From IMG/VR virus record IMGVR_UViG_3300025096_000084, positions 1 to 29,137 of that record: 29,137 nucleotides of DNA, one strand, 5' to 3'. Every line of letters starts with the position of its first letter. Position 1 is the stretch's first letter. The notes below the pieces were generated by a model. It did no database searches. It was given only the letters and a program-made list of their open reading frames with translations, and was not told the origin of the DNA. A program made the position numbers and the translations under genes. Shown one piece after another: positions 1 to 6,352 of this stretch. Origin of the DNA: a virus.

Positions 1-481
1 TAACTGCGCCACCTGTGCCCATTCTATTAGCTTTACCAGTAGCAATAGGATCAACAGGTGTTTCGAATGATGGGCTTTCACCAGCACGTGTATTAACACT
101 TAAATCAGGTAGATCTTTCCGTGAAGCGTTCCGCTGTATTTGCTTAATATCATCTAATTCTAATTTGTTTAAATAACCATGAAGTGGCGTATAGTTTCCA
201 GTAGATGCTGCTTCAGTTAAAGAGCCTTTGAATAAAGTATACTCATCCATATTATTAGCAATCTTTCTTTTAATTCTCAATGCATCAGCATGTTGAATTT
301 CATTGGTCGTCTTAAATATAGAGCCATTGTCAAATGCTTGCTTAAAGCTAAGGTCAGCTCCTTTAATCCTTTTTCCTTTTGTAGCAAGATTAGCGGCATC
401 TCCTGAAAGAGTTCTAAATATAGGCTTTAGAACCTCTTCCATTATTTCACTACCAATGGCTTTTCCAATTTGATTACCCAT
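1..481 (-). CDS. Unidentified protein, 3' part cut by the window edge
   Basis: An open frame runs from an ATG at 481 to the left edge without a stop, giving 160 visible residues. It begins MGNQIGKAIGSEIMEEVLKP and is mixed-charge and Lys-rich, with no transmembrane segment or motif I can name. Its ATG shares one base with the stop of the 84-aa gene upstream (TAATG), so it is probably translated by coupling in the same late operon. In T7-like phages the large terminase follows the small terminase; this protein shows no Walker A motif in the visible part and does not look like TerL, so it is probably an accessory gene between them. The reading frame is well supported; the function is unknown. 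Confidence 0.75.
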   Translation of the reverse strand, partial: MGNQIGKAIGSEIMEEVLKPIFRTLSGDAANLATKGKRIKGADLSFKQAFDNGSIFKTTNEIQHADALRIKRKIANNMDEYTLFKGSLTEAASTGNYTPLHGYLNKLELDDIKQIQRNASRKDLPDLSVNTRAGESPSFETPVDPIATGKANRMGTGGAV

Positions 482-735
482 TACTTCTTCCTCACTTTTA
501 AACGACTTCTACGGTTTTCAGATGCAGGCTGTAATCGACCTTTAGTTTTACTACCTTTATAGTGAGCAGCATCTTTACCATCACCTACAGAACCACCAAG
601 TTTAGCGGATAATCTATCAGCATTCCTTCTGATTTCTTTACCCTTCTCTGTTTGCATATAAGCTTTCTGCTGTTTAAGACGCTTAGCTTTAGCTTCAGGG
701 TTCTTTTTGTAGTATTCAGACGTTTTGCCTGCCAT
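481..735 (-). CDS. Small basic protein, conserved-looking, 84 aa
   Basis: The protein starts MAGKTSEYYKKNPEAKAK and is strongly basic throughout, ending in an Arg/Lys-rich tail (RRSRLKVRKK). It has no signal peptide or membrane segment. The composition suggests a nucleic-acid-binding protein, but that is inference. It resembles, from memory, a family of short hypothetical proteins next to the small terminase in marine phages. The ATG at 735 is chosen because a GGAGG sits four bases upstream (740-744); a TTG at 753 in the same frame is a less likely start. It overlaps the end of the small terminase gene by 20 bases and ends in a TAATG junction with the next gene. Confidence 0.85.
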   Translation of the reverse strand: MAGKTSEYYKKNPEAKAKRLKQQKAYMQTEKGKEIRRNADRLSAKLGGSVGDGKDAAHYKGSKTKGRLQPASENRRSRLKVRKK

Positions 736-961
736 ACATCCTCCGATTAACAAGTTCAGGGTCTATTTTAGGCATAATTCTATTTAATTTATCTAAGGCA
801 CTACCATCATGAGCGACACCGCTGACATCATTAGTCTTTAGCCAGTCACAGGCTGCCTTTAAATCTTGTGTTGAAGCCTCGCCACTTTTAACCCTTTTCA
901 GGAATTCAGTTGTAACGAGATTATGTAATTCATTGAATTGGGTTTCAGTGGCTTTATTCAT
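716..961 (-). CDS. Small terminase subunit (T7 gp18-like)
   Basis: This 81-aa protein (MNKATETQFNELHNLVTTEF...) fits the short small-terminase / DNA-maturase A proteins of T7-like phages: T7 gp18 is about 89 aa. The visible pattern is an acidic-basic helical N-terminus, a central segment with LKAACDWLKTNDVSG (residues about 34-48), and a C-terminus ending near a VNRRMYG stretch. This layout matches small terminases of marine cyanopodoviruses as I remember them. It would recognise concatemeric phage DNA and hand it to the large terminase for packaging through the portal. Position after fibre and holin genes agrees with T7 gene 18. Its ATG overlaps the stop of the 51-aa gene (ATGA). Confidence 0.85.
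   Translation of the reverse strand: MNKATETQFNELHNLVTTEFLKRVKSGEASTQDLKAACDWLKTNDVSGVAHDGSALDKLNRIMPKIDPELVNRRMYGRQNV
740..744 (-). promoter_or_regulatory. Ribosome binding site GGAGG deciding the 735 start
   Basis: On the minus strand GGAGG is followed by four bases and ATG. It lies inside the last codons of the small terminase gene and selects the 735 ATG over an upstream in-frame TTG. It is one of the few strong Shine-Dalgarno sites in the window. Confidence 0.75.
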
Positions 962-1113
962 GCGTTTCCGTAACCTTTATTAAATGCTTTAGCTAGATTA
1001 CCATAAGGTATATCAGTTTTGTAATCTTCTGTGTAATGCTTTTTCTCAGCATCAGGTCTGGCATATACGCCTGTACGCTTTTTAGGTTTCTTAGCTATGT
1101 TCTTTTTAGTCAT
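958..1113 (-). CDS. Small basic protein, 51 aa, unknown
   Basis: The frame codes for 51 residues beginning MTKKNIAKKPKKRTGVYARP, with a highly basic N-terminus and an aromatic-containing C-terminal half. Its ATG overlaps the stop of the 54-aa gene upstream (ATGA), and its own TGA overlaps the ATG of the small terminase (ATGA). This exact coupling on both sides, in the same strand as all neighbours, is the main evidence that it is a real gene. No signal peptide or membrane segment is seen. Function is unknown; nucleic-acid binding or a role with the terminase is only a guess. Confidence 0.75.
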   Translation of the reverse strand: MTKKNIAKKPKKRTGVYARPDAEKKHYTEDYKTDIPYGNLAKAFNKGYGNA

Positions 1114-1274
1114 TTCTCTCCAGGGAATAGGGATTTCTTAATCATTGCAACTGCTTGGTCATCTAATGTATTTTCAGTGGATGAAACTAAACCTTCTAGT
1201 AGATCAATTATCAGTTGTTTTACTGCTGTGCTCTTGATGAAAGCGAATAGGACTGGTTTGATTAGTACGATCAT
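1110..1274 (-). CDS. Small protein, 54 aa, unknown
   Basis: The protein starts MIVLIKPVLFAFIKSTAVKQ and has a hydrophobic N-terminal half followed by an amphipathic acidic segment (STENTLDDQAV) and a short basic tail. The start lies inside the end of the secreted-protein gene (overlap about 71 bases, different frame), and the stop is an ATGA junction with the next gene. The hydrophobic start could be a weak membrane anchor or just buried helices. From memory, similar 50-60 aa proteins sit at this place in marine cyanophages. Reality of the gene is supported by the tight coupling; function is unknown. Confidence 0.7.
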   Translation of the reverse strand: MIVLIKPVLFAFIKSTAVKQLIIDLLEGLVSSTENTLDDQAVAMIKKSLFPGEK

Positions 1275-1854
1275 AATTAATTTTAGTTAGTGGATTATTT
1301 TGAAGTTGTTTAACTTCTTTTTGATACGCAGCTATAGGTATGACATCATGACAAAGATGATAAACACGTGTTCCAGGTCTTAGCATAAAGCCTTTTTGCT
1401 GGAGTTTTGCACAGTTATCTATCCTTACAAGTTCATAATTAAGCTGCATCTTTTCTTCTTGACGAGCTGCGATTGATTTACATCTTTCTATTATACCACC
1501 ATCAAGGGGTACCATGAAATTAATCTGAGCACCCCAGTTTTCATTCTTGACATAACCTTCAGGGTCCATAGGTAGCTGTGGTTCGACATGATTGCCCATA
1601 TAGAATGGGCTAAAGGTCATTGTCGGTCCATTACAGGATATGCCCGGGCCGTAGTTTTGACGGCTCGGAGCGCCATTATTCTGGAATTGAACGGCTTGAT
1701 TGGTAACATTTCCTGTAGCTGCTGCCACAGGGTTCGAAGTATTGTTGGTTTCTCCCTCTTCAGCATAACTAGGTGCTCCTATTGCGAGAAGACTGATAAT
1801 GATGTAGTAGTAGAAGTAGTGTCGATTTCTCGGTCTACTTCTGTTAGAGATAAT
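1204..1854 (-). CDS. Secreted protein with Cys residues, non-AUG start
   Basis: The frame from the end of the preceding secreted-protein gene down to 1204 encodes a hydrophobic signal-like stretch (YYIIISLLAIGAPSYA, cleavage expected after SYA), then a mature part with EEGETNNTSNPVAAATGNV, a CNGPTMTFSPF segment and four Cys in total. No ATG, GTG or TTG lies between the neighbouring gene body and the signal peptide. An ATT at 1854 would give a basic n-region (NRSRPRNRH) before the hydrophobic core; ATC/ATT codons at 1803-1795 are alternatives with a shorter signal. The start is therefore uncertain. An ATG at 2166 opens the same frame, but the protein it would add is low-complexity shadow of the upstream gene. 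Function unknown; probably envelope-targeted. Confidence 0.65.
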   Translation of the reverse strand: MISNRSRPRNRHYFYYYIIISLLAIGAPSYAEEGETNNTSNPVAAATGNVTNQAVQFQNNGAPSRQNYGPGISCNGPTMTFSPFYMGNHVEPQLPMDPEGYVKNENWGAQINFMVPLDGGIIERCKSIAARQEEKMQLNYELVRIDNCAKLQQKGFMLRPGTRVYHLCHDVIPIAAYQKEVKQLQNNPLTKINYDRTNQTSPIRFHQEHSSKTTDN

Positions 1855-2150
1855 ACTTGACTTGCTGCCCTTGTTGTTATCTCTAGGGTGAATGGATCTC
1901 CGACGGTATGTATTGTAAATACCGAATCGGTGTCTACAATGCCACCAGAACTTGCTGAGGTATGTGTTATATTTTCCCCAGTCCATTTGTTGATAGCAGA
2001 GCCATAAGTTGTTGTATCTACGGTCTCTACTATATTTTGTGTCATTGTTGTGGTGGATTGCATGGACCCCTGAGTAAAGTTGGGGGTCACTAACTCTGCT
2101 CTCGCTACCGAGGGGGATAACAGCATTAAGAGGAATAGCCATTTCTTCAT
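1779..2150 (-). CDS. Secreted Thr-rich protein, 123 aa
   Basis: The protein starts with a textbook Sec signal peptide (MKKWLFLLMLLSPSVARA, residues 1-18) and continues with a Thr/Ser-rich chain without Cys, ending TTTSLSVFSQ. It has no lipobox. It looks like the first of a pair of small secreted proteins that I associate with marine cyanophages; no role is established. The ATG overlaps the stop of the holin-like gene (ATGA), and its 3' end overlaps the next secreted protein in another frame. Nested secreted pairs near a holin recall Rz/Rz1 spanins, but neither the lipobox nor the transmembrane coiled-coil layout of spanins is present. Confidence 0.8.
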   Translation of the reverse strand: MKKWLFLLMLLSPSVARAELVTPNFTQGSMQSTTTMTQNIVETVDTTTYGSAINKWTGENITHTSASSGGIVDTDSVFTIHTVGDPFTLEITTRAASQVLSLTEVDREIDTTSTTTSLSVFSQ

Positions 2151-2458
2151 TCTTTTTTCTTGTCAATCATCGGACAGTTAACAGGAGCGTTGCCTTTACC
2201 TTTAGAATTTGCTGTATTTAATCCGAAGCTAGCTAAAGCCCCAGTAAAAATACTTGCAACGAAAGTTATGTCGGAACTTCCAGATTTCTTAATAACAGGT
2301 AATTCAACATAGTTCAATGTAATTATAAATCCTGCCCAAACAACTACTCCAAGTCTAACCATAGTAGAGAGGAGTGCTATTTGTTCTTCTTCAAATTCTC
2401 CTCGTTTTCCTTTGATTCGGTCAAGGATGTTTCCTTTTTCTTCCGGTTTTCCTTCCAT
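2147..2458 (-). CDS. Small membrane protein, putative holin
   Basis: This 103-aa protein has a charged N-terminus (MEGKPEEKGNILDRIKGKRG, residues 1-20) and two probable transmembrane helices (around residues 28-53 and 65-83), then a short basic tail. Size, two-helix topology and position between fibre genes and small terminase match the place of the T7 holin (gp17.5), so a role in timing host lysis is the best inference. No endolysin is in the window. The start lies 82 bases inside the proline-rich gene, in another frame, and its end couples to the secreted protein through ATGA. It could also be a structural membrane protein unrelated to lysis. Confidence 0.65.
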   Translation of the reverse strand: MEGKPEEKGNILDRIKGKRGEFEEEQIALLSTMVRLGVVVWAGFIITLNYVELPVIKKSGSSDITFVASIFTGALASFGLNTANSKGKGNAPVNCPMIDKKKE

Positions 2459-2811
2459 TTATTAACTTTAGCTTGTAGTTGTTTTTGAAGGTTCTTCTTA
2501 ATTGTATCAAAGAAGGGAGTAGCAAGAGTAGTAGCTACTACTGCAGTAACTGCTGCATAGGTAGCTGTAGCTACTATCTCTGCCGTTGGTAAAGGTAATT
2601 GTATATCTATTACAGGTATCTTTAGTTTCGGAGGATCAGCTGGTGTCTCTTCTGTAGGCTCCGCCTCCACCCCCTGTGGGGCCTCCAGATCGCTCGGAGG
2701 TATCACTATAGGGGGAAAGGATGGTATTCGAGCAGAAGGTGGTTTAAATTCAATTGAAGTTATAGTGGGTGTTTTCGGTATAATTAAGTTAGGAAATGAT
2801 ATACCAGGCAT
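2377..2811 (-). CDS. Proline-rich protein with one membrane segment
   Basis: The 144-aa protein has a proline-rich N-terminal half (for example RIPSFPPIVIPPSDLEAP at residues 28-45, then PTEETPADPPKLKIP), one hydrophobic Ala/Val/Thr helix (about residues 77-101), and a Lys/Glu-rich C-terminal tail likely to be helical. Similar proline-rich plus membrane-helix proteins occur among cyanophage structural or host-contact genes, from memory; no function is known. The first about 43 residues are clearly paralogous to the small ORF at 7456-7614. Its last 82 bases overlap the start of the holin-like gene. It may anchor or arrange fibre components, but that is a guess. Confidence 0.75.
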   Translation of the reverse strand: MPGISFPNLIIPKTPTITSIEFKPPSARIPSFPPIVIPPSDLEAPQGVEAEPTEETPADPPKLKIPVIDIQLPLPTAEIVATATYAAVTAVVATTLATPFFDTIKKNLQKQLQAKVNKWKENRKKKETSLTESKENEENLKKNK

Positions 2812-2820
2812 TTAGTATTA

Positions 2821-3978
2821 TTATGCGTTATTTGCTGTTGAAACTTCAACCCAATAACTACCAGTATAAAGTAAAGTTATAGCATCATCAGTACCATTTA
2901 AACTGAAATCACCTGAAAGTTTTAAGTTACCTGTACCATCTTTCATTACAACAGTTCTAGCACCATCAGCAACAACTAATGTAAGAAGTTGACCTAATTT
3001 TCCACCGTTAATAGTATCTAAATCATCGCTTGCTGCATCACCTTCAGTATCAACTATATGATAATTAGTAGAAACTTCTATAACACCAGATGATATAGTC
3101 AATTCTGCACCTGTTGTATCATTATCTGTTGCTGCAACTTGAAGCCAATTAGTACCGTTATAGACAAAAGTTATAGTATCTGTAGTATTATCTAACCAAA
3201 CTTCTGAACCCATTTGTAATCTTAAATTACCTGAGGTTTTACATTTAATAGTTCTAGCATTATTCTGTGCACATAATGTGAGTAATTGACCTTTAGAACC
3301 ACCGTTAATGGTGACCAAATCATCACTTGATGCATCACCTTCAGTATCTACTTTATGGTAATCATTTGTAACAGTGATTGCGCCAGATGCTATAGTTAAC
3401 TCTGTACCTAGGCTACTATTCATATATGATACTTCTAACCAATCAGAACCATCATAAATAAGCGTTATATTATCATCTTTATGAGTTAAAGTTCTAGGAT
3501 TTTGGGTTAGTTCTATATTGCCACCTTGAACAATATTTATAGTACGACCTGAGTCAGCTGCACGTAATATTAATCTTTGACCTTCTACACCACCATTAAT
3601 AGTAGCTAAGTCGTCAGTAGCGGCATCTCCTTCAGTATCTACTTCATGATATGAATGAGTTACTGCAATTACTCCACTAGCTATAGTTAGTTCAGCACCT
3701 TTATTATATATAACTTTATCTACTGTTGTAGTACCTGTTATCGTTGCACCTGTTGATGCAGTTTCAACGATAGTTGATCCTCCAACTTGTAATTTTAGAT
3801 TACCAGTTCCAGCATCATTTATAATACTATCACTACCATCATGTGATATAACTAGATCTTTTGATGTACCTAGATTGAGTGATTCTGCGTCTTTTAAATA
3901 TTGAGTACCTTCAGAAGAGAATCTACCATCAGTTATGGTTTCTGCTTGTGACGTACCGTCAAATGTTCTGTATGTCAT
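2821..3978 (-). CDS. Fibre-like protein with three tandem repeats
   Basis: The 385-aa protein starts MTYRTFDGTSQAETITDGRF. Residues about 40-70 contain DLVISHDGSDSIINDAGTGN, a motif common in phage fibre shafts. Then follow three tandem repeats of roughly 90-95 aa (about 95-184, 192-282, 290-381), each with an (A)ELTIxSGxIxV start, a VDTEGDAxxDDLxTINGG core and an end like ITLIYDGSDWLEVS. A similar repeat ends the protein encoded at 6353-7450. These features point to a trimeric fibre or fibre-tip protein outside the virion. The frame also opens upstream from a TTG at 4080, but that would overlap the tailspike gene, so the 3978 ATG is preferred. Confidence 0.85.
   Translation of the reverse strand: MTYRTFDGTSQAETITDGRFSSEGTQYLKDAESLNLGTSKDLVISHDGSDSIINDAGTGNLKLQVGGSTIVETASTGATITGTTTVDKVIYNKGAELTIASGVIAVTHSYHEVDTEGDAATDDLATINGGVEGQRLILRAADSGRTINIVQGGNIELTQNPRTLTHKDDNITLIYDGSDWLEVSYMNSSLGTELTIASGAITVTNDYHKVDTEGDASSDDLVTINGGSKGQLLTLCAQNNARTIKCKTSGNLRLQMGSEVWLDNTTDTITFVYNGTNWLQVAATDNDTTGAELTISSGVIEVSTNYHIVDTEGDAASDDLDTINGGKLGQLLTLVVADGARTVVMKDGTGNLKLSGDFSLNGTDDAITLLYTGSYWVEVSTANNA
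2836..3696 (-). repeat. Three tandem protein-level repeats of about 95 aa
   Basis: The coding DNA contains three consecutive units, each starting at an ELTIxSG motif and containing VDTEGDA and TINGG. Units are similar in protein sequence but clearly diverged, so this is an old internal duplication, not a recent DNA repeat. Confidence 0.85.
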
Positions 3979-4006
3979 AATGTTTGTACTTTTATTAATG
4001 CCATAA

Positions 4007-6349
4007 TTAATAAGAAATATATTCAACAACCCATGTTGAACGTGGAAGATTACCAGGGCTACCTGCATCAGATAATTCAACTTCTAACAAATCACTAGTT
4101 GTTATAAATTTATCCGCATCAGTTAGAAAATCATAATTACTTTTCTTTAATAATTCATGAGTAACTATAGGTGTACCTACTTCGAAAAGGATAGCATCTG
4201 AGTTTGTACTTGTAGTTCTTGTATCATCTCCACCACCTATGTTATTAGTAGCACCAGAACTAATAACTCTTCTTCTTAGTTTGATATTGTAGTAATTAGT
4301 ATCATGATTTGCATATCCAGAAGATGTTGTAGTTGGCGGATGAACTGATAACCAAGCTCTAGTAATCATATAATTATAAGGTTTCCTACCGAACATAAGT
4401 ATCTGATTATTAGCTGGTGTTGTATCTTCAGTATGTATTGCCATAGATTCACCTTCAATTGTTCCAATAAGTTCTTTTTGAGATAAATGTATTATATCAG
4501 CTGCACTGAAAGTACCAGCAAAAATATTATCTTTTATTTTAAGTCTACCTGTATAACCAGCACTACTATTTGAAAATTCTAGTGCTCTTTCGTCATTACC
4601 GCTTACACCAACTACAGTATTATTAGTTATTGATGCTATAGGATCTCTTTGATGTAAATCTCTTAAATATATTGCAGGATTATCTATACCTGATTCTGTA
4701 TTTGTTTGAGTAATATAATTATTTTCAATACTGAAATCATTTGGATTATCTAAAGAAATAGCTCCTGTATTACAATTTTCAATATGATTACCAATAATTT
4801 TTACTTTGAGATCACTTTTGGCGAGAGCTTGTGCATAAGTTGATGTATCAACATAAGAAGTACATTCAATGACAGCAGGGTAGCTACTTCCACCTTCTCT
4901 GTAACTTCCTCCAGATACACCGCCTGTAGTAATATTATTCCAAAAATTATCAGAAATCAAAATACCAGCTGATTCTTTTACTCTAATCCAACCTCCTAAT
5001 GAGCAATCTGAAATAGTATTATTAGAAAAAATTATTTGATCTGGTGATTTACCACTATCATGTAAATTTGCTGTACCACCATTACCAAGTCCTGTCCATC
5101 CATTACCAACGTCTAAAACATGAGCTGATGTTCCTACAGCATCACCGGCATCATTAAATGAACCATCTATATCTCTAAAAGTATTACCAGTTATTGTTAT
5201 GTTTTCAGCTGCTAACCAACTAAAAGCAGTTGAGTTCCAAACTGCTCCTGAGTTGCTATTAAATGTACCAGTTACACCAACAGCTTCAAAAGTATTAGTT
5301 GTAGCATTTGCAACAGTCCAAGTTCTATCATTTATGCTTGATGCACTTGAACCAGTTATAGCGTCTATAACGACAACATCTCCATTCGAGAAACCATGAT
5401 TTGCTGCGGTTATTTGTGTATTGCTACTTACTGTAGATGCTGCTGTTATTAATTTATAGGAATTAAAATTAGTATAACTAGTAGCATGATATTTACCATT
5501 AACGATAATTGCAGTGTCTCCTAAATCTCTAAAAGTATTACCTGTAATAGTTAATCCTTTTGCTCCATTCGTATCGATTCCTTCAGACCCTTCACCTTCT
5601 CCATCAAAATAACAACCTGATATAACTGTTCCAATACATGCTTTATCTAAATCAACTCCTTCTTTAAAGTACTCCCATCTACTATCAGTAATTTTCAAAT
5701 CTTTAGTATAAGCACCAAAGACACCACCAGATATATTTTCAAATTGACAATTACTAATTGATATGTCTGTAGATCCTACAAGTGCTATCCCATAACCACC
5801 AGAGGTAGGTCCATCATGTGTACCTTCATTAAATAATTTACAATGAGAAATTTTGATACCATCAGAGTTAGCAAAAGCTATACCTCTAATTTGTTCTACT
5901 CTAGAACCGTTTGTAGTATGATCTAAATCAATATTTAGACTTTCTATTATTGTATTCTTAATATTATTTGTACTTTTTGTACCAATACCAAATGCTATAT
6001 GATCTGTAATTCCACTTGGAGTTCCTAGTTTTAAAGTAGCATTATAACCTTTTAATGTTTTACCAGATCCTTTAATTTCTAACCCAAAGTATATATTTCT
6101 ATGATTTTCTGGGTCTTGATGATCAGCTTCAATAGCTGTATCAGGAATATCAATTTTATATGTTCCTTTTGGGAAAATTATATAATCTGCAGCATCTATT
6201 GCAGCTTGTATAGCAGCTGTATCGTCAGTTGTACCATTACCTACTGCACCGAAATCTTTAACTGATACTACATCTTGTAATTTACTATCAACTGTTCTAG
6301 TTACAGCTCCTGTACCAGTTTGAGTAGTTTGTACTTTTGTTAATGCCAT
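4007..6349 (-). CDS. Tailspike-like protein with beta-helix
   Basis: The 780-aa protein has a short N-terminal joint (TGTGAVTRTVDSKLQDVVSV, residues 11-30) followed by KDFGAVGNGTTDDTAAIQAA, the signature start of pectate-lyase-3-type right-handed beta-helices. The rest shows regular beta-helix turns such as LTITGNTFRD and ITITGNTFRDIDG. Around residues 303-374 an inserted module (NHGFSNGDVVVIDA...) interrupts the helix; the same module type occurs in the gp12-like protein and the 135-aa protein. The last about 150 residues form a separate end domain. Such proteins bind or degrade surface polysaccharide. Catalytic residues cannot be assigned by eye. It sits between two other fibre-like genes. 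Confidence 0.85.
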   Translation of the reverse strand: MALTKVQTTQTGTGAVTRTVDSKLQDVVSVKDFGAVGNGTTDDTAAIQAAIDAADYIIFPKGTYKIDIPDTAIEADHQDPENHRNIYFGLEIKGSGKTLKGYNATLKLGTPSGITDHIAFGIGTKSTNNIKNTIIESLNIDLDHTTNGSRVEQIRGIAFANSDGIKISHCKLFNEGTHDGPTSGGYGIALVGSTDISISNCQFENISGGVFGAYTKDLKITDSRWEYFKEGVDLDKACIGTVISGCYFDGEGEGSEGIDTNGAKGLTITGNTFRDLGDTAIIVNGKYHATSYTNFNSYKLITAASTVSSNTQITAANHGFSNGDVVVIDAITGSSASSINDRTWTVANATTNTFEAVGVTGTFNSNSGAVWNSTAFSWLAAENITITGNTFRDIDGSFNDAGDAVGTSAHVLDVGNGWTGLGNGGTANLHDSGKSPDQIIFSNNTISDCSLGGWIRVKESAGILISDNFWNNITTGGVSGGSYREGGSSYPAVIECTSYVDTSTYAQALAKSDLKVKIIGNHIENCNTGAISLDNPNDFSIENNYITQTNTESGIDNPAIYLRDLHQRDPIASITNNTVVGVSGNDERALEFSNSSAGYTGRLKIKDNIFAGTFSAADIIHLSQKELIGTIEGESMAIHTEDTTPANNQILMFGRKPYNYMITRAWLSVHPPTTTSSGYANHDTNYYNIKLRRRVISSGATNNIGGGDDTRTTSTNSDAILFEVGTPIVTHELLKKSNYDFLTDADKFITTSDLLEVELSDAGSPGNLPRSTWVVEYISY

Positions 6350-6352
6350 AAT

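Noticed and set aside
1855-2166. N-terminal extension of the second secreted protein from the ATG at 2166
   Set aside because: The extension lies in another frame of a good signal-peptide gene (1779-2150), is unusual in composition (many Tyr, Arg, Trp, His) and would bury the signal peptide in the middle of the protein.
3979-4080. Longer form of the triple-repeat fibre starting at TTG 4080
   Set aside because: It would overlap the tailspike gene by 74 bases and add an atypical hydrophobic sequence; the ATG at 3978 follows that gene cleanly.
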